A stretch of DNA of 64,000 nt from Planctomycetaceae bacterium (GTDB lineage Bacteria > Planctomycetota > Planctomycetia > Pirellulales > Pirellulaceae). The notes under the pieces were generated by a model. The model saw only the letters and a program-made list of their open reading frames with translations, was not told the DNA's origin and made no database searches. Positions 45,531-51,759 of this stretch are shown here, piece after piece (within the stretch, counting starts at the first letter, position 1; each line of letters starts with the position of its first letter). The stretch covers positions 3,348,001-3,412,000 of the forward strand of contig JACKHM010000001.1 of the NCBI GenBank assembly GCA_020638995.1, read 5' to 3'. The position numbers were made by a program, and so were the translations under genes.

Positions 45531-47604
45531 GATTCAATCCCAACATCGCGAGCGAAAAGCAATTCTCTACGTGCGGCAATCGTCGAGTTTTCAGGTGCAG
45601 CACAACGAAGAAAGCCGCAAGTTGCAGTATGCCATGCAGCAGCGTCTTCACAATCTGGGTTGGGAGCAGGTCGACGTCATCGACGAAGACCTGGGCCGCA
45701 GCGCGGCGGGCGGCGTGGTGCGCAGCGGATTCGAGCGGATGGTGGCCGACGTCTGCTTGGGCAAAGTCGGCGCGGTGGCGGCTCGCGAAGTCTCGCGGTT
45801 CGCCCGCAACAGCCGGGACTGGCAGAAGCTGGTCGAGGTCTGCCGTGTCGTCGATACGTTGCTGATCGATCAAGAGACGGTTTACGCGCCGCGGCAAAGC
45901 AATGACCGATTGTTGCTGGGATTGAAAGGAAGTTTGAATGAATACGAACTGGACCTGCTGCGGCAGCGATCGGTCGAGGCGCGTTATGAAAAAGCCAAAC
46001 GCGGCGAATTGATCGTGGCCGCGCCGGTCGGTTACTTGAAGACAGGAACGTCACGGGCCGGCGATCTGCGTTTGGAAAAAGATCCCAACGCGCGAGTTCG
46101 TGAAGCGATTGAACTAGCCTTTTCCAAATGCTTCGAGCTGGGCAGCGTGCGGCAGACCCTGATGTGGTGGATCGAGGAAGGACTGCAACTGCCGGTCCGC
46201 AACGACCAGGGCGAACTTTCTTGGAAGCGTCCGACCTATGCCATGCTTTATCAGATCGTGACCAACCCGGTCTATGCCGGCGCGTATGTCTACGGCCGCA
46301 CCGAACACAAGACGCACTATCAAGGCGGCGAGCTGGCACGCACGTCGCGGCGAAAATCACCAGACGAGTGGATCGCATTGATCCCCGATCATCACGAGGG
46401 CTATGTCGCCTGGGACGACTTCGAGCGGCTGCAAGAGATGATCACGTCGAACAACCTGCATCAGGGCAAAGGCGCGGCGCGGAAGGGGTCAGCACTTCTG
46501 GGCGGCTTGCTACACTGTCGCCGCTGCGCCCGAAAACTCGTCGTTTCCTACACCGGAACGAACCACGATGCGCCACGTTATTGTTGCCACCGTGGATACC
46601 TGGATAATGGTGAAGCGAAATGTATTTCGTTTGGTGGAGTGCCAATCGATCGAGCGGTCACCGAACAGATCTTTCGCGTCCTGGCCCCCGCCGCCATCGA
46701 GGCCGCCGTGCTCGCCCATCAACAACAATCTGAACAACGAGACGAAGTGCTGCGTGCGCTGGAACGTGACTTGGAGTCCGCACGCTATGAAGCCGCGCGG
46801 GCTCAGCGTCAATTCGACGCCGCCGATCCCGAAAACCGCCTGGTCACCGCCGAGTTGGAACGCCGCTGGAACTTGGCGCTGGAGCGGGTGGCCGAAGTGG
46901 AAAGCCGGATCAGCCGCCACCAGCAACAATCCGTATCGGATGAAGAGGTCCAGGCCGACGAGTTCGCCCGACTTGCCGAAGATGTCGAATCTGTCTGGAG
47001 CGATCCCGCCGCTGACATTCGCTTGAAAAAGCGCATCGTCCGCTCGCTGATCGAAGACATCATCGCCGACTTGGATCGCGAGGCCAGCGAAGTCGTGCTC
47101 ACGATCCACTGGGTCGGCGGCGTGCATACCGAACTACGAGTCCCACGCCGTCGTCGCGGCACCGCTACCGCCACACCGGATTCGACCGTCGAAGCCATTC
47201 GCGTGCTTGCTCGTATCTGTACCGATGACGTCATCGCCGGTTTTTTAAACCGCAACGGTCTCGTCACCGGCCGCGGCAACCGTTGGACCCGCGAGCGCAT
47301 CACGTCGATGCGGCAGTATCACAAGATCGCATGCTACGACCGACAGACGCAGCAAGACGAAGGCTGGTTGAATCTGACAGAAGCAGCAAAGATTCTGGGC
47401 GTCAGCAACCGAACGTTACGATTAGCGATCGAGCGAGGCGACATCGAGGGCCAGCATCCCTTACCGGACGGCCCTTGGGTGATCAACCGCCGGCAACTGG
47501 AAACACCCCGTGCCAAATCGGTCGCTCGTCAGGCGAAACAACGCCAAGGCAACCCCGCGGTACCAAACCCCAACCAAAAAACTCTCGGCTTTTCCAGCAA
47601 ATAG
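45520..47604 (+). CDS. large serine recombinase with C-terminal excisionase-like domain
   Basis: A 694-residue site-specific recombinase. The catalytic resolvase domain (about 12-155) has the nucleophile in LYVRQSSSFQ (Ser21) and arginines in AAREVSRFARNSRDW. The recombinase domain (about 165-300) includes GYLKTGTSRAG and QIVTNPVYAGAYVYG. A zinc ribbon (Cys333, 336, 355/356, 368) and a long coiled coil (about 395-470) follow. Residues about 565-600 repeat a recombinase-domain-like pattern (LNRNGLVTGRGNRWT). Residues 615-662 (WLNLTEAAKILGVSNRTLRL) form an excisionase/MerR-type helix-turn-helix, unusual in this position. AAAGGAGG precedes the ATG. It should catalyse integration and excision of the element itself. 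Confidence 0.92.
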   Translation: MSDKIQSQHRERKAILYVRQSSSFQVQHNEESRKLQYAMQQRLHNLGWEQVDVIDEDLGRSAAGGVVRSGFERMVADVCLGKVGAVAAREVSRFARNSRDWQKLVEVCRVVDTLLIDQETVYAPRQSNDRLLLGLKGSLNEYELDLLRQRSVEARYEKAKRGELIVAAPVGYLKTGTSRAGDLRLEKDPNARVREAIELAFSKCFELGSVRQTLMWWIEEGLQLPVRNDQGELSWKRPTYAMLYQIVTNPVYAGAYVYGRTEHKTHYQGGELARTSRRKSPDEWIALIPDHHEGYVAWDDFERLQEMITSNNLHQGKGAARKGSALLGGLLHCRRCARKLVVSYTGTNHDAPRYCCHRGYLDNGEAKCISFGGVPIDRAVTEQIFRVLAPAAIEAAVLAHQQQSEQRDEVLRALERDLESARYEAARAQRQFDAADPENRLVTAELERRWNLALERVAEVESRISRHQQQSVSDEEVQADEFARLAEDVESVWSDPAADIRLKKRIVRSLIEDIIADLDREASEVVLTIHWVGGVHTELRVPRRRRGTATATPDSTVEAIRVLARICTDDVIAGFLNRNGLVTGRGNRWTRERITSMRQYHKIACYDRQTQQDEGWLNLTEAAKILGVSNRTLRLAIERGDIEGQHPLPDGPWVINRRQLETPRAKSVARQAKQRQGNPAVPNPNQKTLGFSSK

Positions 47605-47609
47605 AACAA

Positions 47610-47621
47610 AGTGGCATTATG
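47610..47621 (-). repeat. right subterminal inverted repeat of the recombinase element
   Basis: AGTGGCATTATG, read on the minus strand as CATAATGCCACT, is the partner of 45047-45058. It lies eight bases inside the right CAGTA and six bases after the recombinase stop. Confidence 0.55.
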
Positions 47622-47629
47622 AAGCAAGG

Positions 47630-47634
47630 CAGTA
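47630..47634 (+). repeat. right copy of the CAGTA junction repeat of the recombinase element
   Basis: Matches 45022-45026. To its right the IS3 transposase text resumes as AAAACGTGAAGTAC on the plus strand (YFTFY on the minus strand). Confidence 0.75.
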
Positions 47635-48054
47635 AAACGTGAAGTACTTCTGAAGACCCGCGCTCAACTGTCGAACCGATTCGTAATCGTTCAGGTAAAT
47701 GTTTTCGTACTTCACCGTCCGCCACAGTCGCTCGATGAACACGTTGTCCAACGCGCGACCGCGGCCGTCCATGCTGATCGCGATCCGGTGCCGTTCCAAC
47801 ACACTCGTAAACTTCCGCGACGTGAATTGGCATCCTTGATCGGTATTGAAGATCTCTGGCGTGCTGATCGCCAGCGAGTCTTCCAACGCCTCGATGCAGA
47901 AATGACCCTCCAACGTGTTAGACAGTCGCCACGACAGCACATACCGCGTGTGACAGTCCATCACCGCCACCAAGTACATGAAGCCGTCACGAAGCGGGAT
48001 GTAACTGATGTCGGTACTCCATACCTGATCCTTGCGTGTGATCGCCAAATTTCG

Positions 48055-48068
48055 CAATAAACAATAAA
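48055..48068. repeat. 7-bp tandem duplication that breaks the IS3 transposase frame
   Basis: CAATAAA occurs twice in tandem (48055-48061 and 48062-48068). Removing one copy restores the family text FPYLLRNLAITRKDQVW on the minus strand. Confidence 0.85.
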
Positions 48069-48321
48069 TACGGGAACACACGGTGTTCCAGGTTGCGGAG
48101 CGTCGTTCGCTGTCGTGGGTAGATAGCCTCGATTCTCATGATTCGCATCAACCGTTGCGTGTACTTTCGATTCACCGGCTTGCGCAGAAGACGCTCCAAC
48201 CAAGCCGCCATCTGACGCGAACCGAAAAACGGCGTTTGGAGGTATTGTTTGTCGATCAATCGCATCATTTGAAGATTCTCCGAGGACTCCGTCGCCAGTT
48301 CGTAGTAGTACGATGATCGGT

Positions 48322-48687
48322 TCAGTCCCAATAGCTCGCACCGGCGTCGGACGCTGAGTGCGTCATGGCTTGGCTCCACCAGAAGACGCCTCTGATTAGT
48401 CGAACATGGAAGCTTTTTTTGAGCCATTCCAGCTCCATCTTCAGCCGGCCGATCTGCTCGAACAATTCATCGTCGCTCACCTCATCGCGATGGCGTCGCT
48501 TACGACCATCTTCGAACAACTCACCGGCATCGCTCAGCAGCTTCTTCTTCCAGGCCGAGATTTGGTTCGCGTTCACACCCAAATGACTCGACAACCGAGA
48601 CAGCGTCCGATCCCCGCGAATCGCAGCCAAAGCCACCTTCGCCTTGAACGCACCGCCCAACACACGTCGCTTGCATTTGCAAGTCAC
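48322..48687 (-). CDS. IS3-family OrfA (transposase N-terminal part)
   Basis: A 121-residue OrfA with a helix-turn-helix (DRTLSRLSSHLGVNANQISAW) and a C-terminal leucine zipper (DDELFEQIGRLKMELEWLKK). In IS3 elements OrfA is fused to OrfB by ribosomal frameshifting. Here the run of seven A on the coding strand lies at WLKK, just where the orfB frame opens. The last 25 or so residues, after the slippery run, are the unshifted tail. OrfA itself looks intact, but its partner orfB is not. The IS21 element cuts the DNA 32 bases upstream of its start. Confidence 0.87.
   Translation of the reverse strand: MTCKCKRRVLGGAFKAKVALAAIRGDRTLSRLSSHLGVNANQISAWKKKLLSDAGELFEDGRKRRHRDEVSDDELFEQIGRLKMELEWLKKSFHVRLIRGVFWWSQAMTHSASDAGASYWD
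48414..48420 (-). promoter_or_regulatory. probable programmed frameshift site of the IS3 element
   Basis: Seven A followed by GC on the coding strand (AAAAAAAGC) lie at the end of the orfA zipper. The orfB frame opens at this point, which is the usual -1 slippage site of IS3 elements. Confidence 0.65.
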
Positions 48688-48718
48688 GGATCAAATTGTA
48701 GGCGAACAAGCTCGCTAA

Positions 48719-48754
48719 TGTGAACGGCGTTTGAAAATGCCAGCGCTTGGGCGG
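48719..48754 (+). repeat. left terminal inverted repeat of the IS21 element
   Basis: 36 bases beginning TGTGAACGG match the inverse of 51273-51308 with one difference (T/C at position 20). Confidence 0.9.
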
Positions 48755-48809
48755 TTGAAAAGGCTAGCGCCCGATTTGTTGTTTCTTATTGTAATTTGGC
48801 TGAGCGGCC

Positions 48810-48834
48810 CGCAAGACCCCTCACAGGTCTTGCG
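48810..48834. terminator. strong hairpin downstream of istB
   Basis: CGCAAGACC and GGTCTTGCG form a perfect 9-bp stem with a 7-base loop, 14 bases beyond the istB stop. No T-tract follows on either strand, so it may be a mRNA end structure or a transposition-related dyad, not a classic terminator. Confidence 0.45.
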
Positions 48835-48847
48835 CGGACGCAGCAGC

Positions 48848-49672
48848 TTAAACTCCCTTGGATTTACGAGTTGATTCCCCGATTTGTTTCGCGCGATTGT
48901 GCGAGGTTTTTGGGGTTTGACGACGACGAGCGTCGGCCAGGCGGTAACTCTCGCCGCTGGCTTCCAGGATGTGACAGCGGTGCGTGAGCCGGTCAAGCGT
49001 GGCGCCCGTTAGCCGCTCACTGCCCAGTACTTCGGTCCAATTCTCGAACGGCAGGTTCGTCGTCACGATCAGACTCGTCCGCTCGTAAGCCGTGCTAATG
49101 ATGTCGAATAACAGTTCCGCGCCCAACTTGCTGGCGGGCACGTATCCCAACTCGTCCAGGATCAACAGATCGAGCTTGGCGAGTTGGTTCTTCAAGCGTA
49201 ACAACTGCCGTTCTTCACGCGCTTCGATCAGATGCGTGATCAGTTCGGTGACGCGCCAGAAGCGAACTCGCTTGCCTTGGCCGCACGCTTCGACGCCCAA
49301 CGCCGTTGCCAAGTGCGTCTTGCCCGTCCCGGCGTTGCCAATCAAGATGATCGACTCTCGCTGAGTGAGATACGCGCCACGCATCAGCTCGGTAACAAGC
49401 AGCTTGTTGATTGACGGCTGCGCGGCGAAGTCGAAGCTCTCCAACGTTTTCGTGTTGGGGAACTTGGCATCTTTCAGGCGACGCTCGGACGCTCGCTTCT
49501 CGCGATCGATGCGTTCCAATTCGCAGAGTTGCAGAAGGAAGCCCAAGTGATCCACGTTCTCGCGGGCACAGCGGGCCGCGACTTTCTCGCATTCGCTGTG
49601 CATCGTGGGCAGCTTCAATGCTTTCAGGTGATGCTTCAGTAAGAGGGTGCTTTTGGTTTCTTGGGGTTTCAT
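48848..49672 (-). CDS. istB: IS21-family helper ATPase IstB
   Basis: A 274-residue AAA+ ATPase of the IstB/DnaC type. It assembles on target DNA and activates the IstA transposase. The N-terminal helical segment (LLLKHHLKALKLPTMHSECEK) is followed by Walker A IGNAGTGKTHLATAL and Walker B LDLLILDELGYVPASK. The family end NLPFENWTEVLGSERLTGATLDRL is also present. The frame is open upstream, but the ATG at 49672, two bases after the istA stop, gives the family start. Confidence 0.93.
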   Translation of the reverse strand: MKPQETKSTLLLKHHLKALKLPTMHSECEKVAARCARENVDHLGFLLQLCELERIDREKRASERRLKDAKFPNTKTLESFDFAAQPSINKLLVTELMRGAYLTQRESIILIGNAGTGKTHLATALGVEACGQGKRVRFWRVTELITHLIEAREERQLLRLKNQLAKLDLLILDELGYVPASKLGAELLFDIISTAYERTSLIVTTNLPFENWTEVLGSERLTGATLDRLTHRCHILEASGESYRLADARRRQTPKTSHNRAKQIGESTRKSKGV

Positions 49673-49674
49673 GG

Positions 49675-51159
49675 CTAGGCTCCCACTCGCAAGGATTGAT
49701 AGGCCCCGAGATCGGGAAGCGGTACGCGAACTCCCTGCAAGTGAGGACGGCCATCCAGACAGAACAAGTCGACCGGCGGCTCTTGCTGAGAACGCAGGAT
49801 CAGCTGAATCGCATCGGCACTCTTGGCACCGATCGATAACGCGTAGTCCACTGCGGCGGTCAACTGCGATAACGTGGCCTGCTCCAACAGTCGCAGCACC
49901 TTGATGAATTCGCGTGTGCCGAGGTTCTTCAGCACGGTTTCCTGGCGACGACGCAGTACCGCGAAGCACTCCGGCAATTGCCAATCTTCCAAGGGACGAG
50001 CGTAATCAAAGGCCCCAGGCTTACGTTCCAACAAAGCTAAGTAATGAATCGGATTGAACTCTGTATGCTCCTTCCCCCAGTGACGCGGATGCCGAGCCAC
50101 GAGTTGATTGCCAACGGCGATGCGAACCTCTTCGATGCCGCCAACCACCGTCACCTGATGATGAGCATAAGCCGTGGGAACCGAGTAATCGTTGCCATGA
50201 AAGCGAACCAGCGATAGCGAACTGGCCTTGGCGGTTTGAATGCGTCGTGATTCAAACGCCTGACGAGGAATCTCCGACAGAGCACTTTGCTCTTCGAGTA
50301 ACAACGCTTCCTTCGTCGCCGATTTGCCACGCAACTGCCGCTGCAGATCCCGACGACAGTGTTCGATCAGCTGCGCGTTAAGCGTTTCCAAACTCCCTAC
50401 TTCCGGGATCGGCACTAAGAAGTTGCGACGCGCGAAGCCGAGCAAGTTCTCGACGTGCCCTTTCTCATTGGGACGCCGCACGCGGCAGAAGTGATGCTCG
50501 AACAGATAGTGACTCTCCAGTCTCAAGAACTCGCGAGTCGCTTCCCGTCCGCGACCACCCACGATCTTCAAGACGGCAATCTTGCTGTTGTCATAACTGA
50601 TGCGACGCGGCACGCCGCCAAAGAACTCAAAGGCCCGGCAGTGACCTTCTTGAAACGTCTCCGTGCATTCCTGGGGAAACACCTGACAGAAGATCGCGTC
50701 GCTGTAGGGCAACGTGATGACAAAGAATGCAGCCTTCGTCGTCTTGCCGTTGAGGACTACGGTGACTTCGCCGAAGTCCGCTTGAGCTTCACCCGCGCGA
50801 TGGCTCAGCGGTAAGAAGACTTCCGCCTGACCATGCTTCCAAGCACGCACCGCATCCTTCACGATCGTATAGCCGCCGTCGTAGTCATGTTCGACACGGA
50901 GACGATCGAAGATGCGCTGCGCCGTGTGCCGCTGCTTCCTGGGAGCCTGGCGATCCCGCTCCAGGATCTCATGAATAATCGGCATAAACCGATCTAGCTT
51001 CCTCTTCGCGCGTGGCTGCTTGAGCTGATACCCAGGCGGCTCGACATGTTCCAGAATTCTCTGGAGCGTCCGCCAGGGGATGCCATAATCCTTGCACGCT
51101 TGCCGCTTACTAATCTCTTTGCCCAGTACGCGCCGTCGAATCTCGACCCATTTCTCCAT
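49675..51159 (-). CDS. istA: IS21-family transposase IstA
   Basis: A 494-residue DDE transposase. The N-terminal helix-turn-helix (RRVLGKEISKRQACKDYGI, WRTLQRIL) binds the long terminal repeats. The catalytic residues are the aspartates in GEAQADFGEV and ISYDNSKIAV and the glutamate in NEKGHVENLLGFARR. The C-terminal domain carries YSVPTAYAHHQVTV. I chose the ATG at 51159, which gives the family start (MEKWVEIRRRVL). The frame is complete, so the element may still be mobile. Confidence 0.93.
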   Translation of the reverse strand: MEKWVEIRRRVLGKEISKRQACKDYGIPWRTLQRILEHVEPPGYQLKQPRAKRKLDRFMPIIHEILERDRQAPRKQRHTAQRIFDRLRVEHDYDGGYTIVKDAVRAWKHGQAEVFLPLSHRAGEAQADFGEVTVVLNGKTTKAAFFVITLPYSDAIFCQVFPQECTETFQEGHCRAFEFFGGVPRRISYDNSKIAVLKIVGGRGREATREFLRLESHYLFEHHFCRVRRPNEKGHVENLLGFARRNFLVPIPEVGSLETLNAQLIEHCRRDLQRQLRGKSATKEALLLEEQSALSEIPRQAFESRRIQTAKASSLSLVRFHGNDYSVPTAYAHHQVTVVGGIEEVRIAVGNQLVARHPRHWGKEHTEFNPIHYLALLERKPGAFDYARPLEDWQLPECFAVLRRRQETVLKNLGTREFIKVLRLLEQATLSQLTAAVDYALSIGAKSADAIQLILRSQQEPPVDLFCLDGRPHLQGVRVPLPDLGAYQSLRVGA

Positions 51160-51272
51160 GTCCTTGAACACCCGATCCCCCGCACATCTGTGAGCCCATT
51201 GGTTCCAAAAACCACTCACAAACCTACGAGATAAGACAAGGCCGCCGCCGATTCGCGATTGCACTCGAATCC

Positions 51273-51308
51273 CCGCCCAAGCGCTGGCGTTTTCAAACGC
51301 CGTTCACA
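51273..51308 (-). repeat. right terminal inverted repeat of the IS21 element
   Basis: Ends CGTTCACA at 51308 and matches the left end in inverse orientation with one difference. Confidence 0.9.
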
Positions 51309-51310
51309 GC

Positions 51311-51682
51311 ACCTTCGCTAACAAGCGATTTTTCCTCCGCCGCTTGTGGTCCGGCGCCCTGCTCATGGTGCGCAACGAATCACGCCAGGGCGATCGTTCC
51401 CACCTGACCGCTTTCGTATCCGATGACGATGGGCTGACCTGGTCCGATGGCCTGCTGCTCGACGAACGCGAGTCGTCCTATCCCGATGGCTCCATCGCCA
51501 CTGACGGTACGATCCGCGTGATCTACGACCACCAGCGTTACACTGAAAACCGCGAAGGCAAGAAAGGATCCGGCTCCGTGCTGATGGCCGTTTTTCGCGA
51601 GGAAGATGTGCGCGCCTCGAAGAAGGTCAGCGACATCGCACGCTGGCCGATCGTCATCAGCCAGTTACAGTCCGCCAATTGA
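51311..51682 (+). pseudogene. 3' stump of a sialidase/BNR-repeat family gene
   Basis: The open frame begins at the IS21 edge and reads KRFFLRRLWSGALLMVRNES, then FVSDDDGLTWSDGLLLDER (an Asp-box), YPDGSIATDGTIRVIYDHQR and LMAVFREEDV. This is the end of the planctomycete exo-sialidase-like family. The first two thirds or so of the gene are missing, and no matching 5' part is found left of the mobile-element nest, so the insertion cluster was accompanied by loss of DNA. The stop overlaps the region upstream of the DUF4838 gene. Confidence 0.78.
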
Positions 51683-51759
51683 AACGCGCCTCGATCCCGA
51701 GCCATCCCACCAAGCTTGATCGGCATCCTGAATCCAGCACCGAAATGAGAAGCGAGAAC

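Larger units (their letters stand above)
45027..47634 (+). mobile_element. 2.6-kb element carrying a large serine recombinase, inserted in an IS3-family transposase gene
   Basis: The element splits the IS3 orfB gene. Left of it stands CHERPHSSLG and right of it KYFTFY (both minus strand). Removing the DNA between the two CAGTA copies rejoins the transposase in frame. It contains three overlapping plus-strand genes: an unknown protein, a 62-residue protein, and a 694-residue serine recombinase. Subterminal inverted repeats CATGATACCACT (45047-45058) and, inverted, CATAATGCCACT (47610-47621) lie near the ends. Large serine recombinases need only a short crossover core, which fits CAGTA. Confidence 0.8.
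47635..48427 (-). pseudogene. IS3-family transposase gene orfB, frameshifted and split
   Basis: From 48427 the minus strand encodes the HTH_21 and rve regions of an IS3 OrfB (RRRCELLGLNRSSYYY, DKQYLQTPFFGSRQM, NRKYTQRLMRIM). At 48055-48068 a tandem duplication of CAATAAA (TTTATTG on the coding strand) shifts the frame by +1. The catalytic part then continues in the next frame (QVWSTDISYIPL, the YLVAVMD aspartate, FNTDQGCQFTS, and DNVFIERLWRTVKYE with the glutamate). The gene is cut at KYFTFY by the recombinase element. Two separate lesions make this copy inactive. Confidence 0.9.
48719..51308 (-). mobile_element. IS21-family insertion sequence, complete
   Basis: The ends are long inverted repeats starting TGTGAACGGCGTTTGAAAA (48719 onward, and inverted ending at 51308); 35 of the first 36 bases match. 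It carries istA and istB in IS21 order on the minus strand, with frames intact. A second copy of the inner repeat (GTTGAAAAGGCTAGCGCC) lies just inside the left end, as in other IS21 elements. TCGCTAA stands directly before the left end (48712-48718) and six bases after the right end (51315-51321). Confidence 0.92.

Noticed and set aside
45027..47634. Serine-recombinase element as part of a prophage
   Set aside because: No structural or replication phage genes are near, and both edges are fixed within 2.6 kb by the split IS3 gene.
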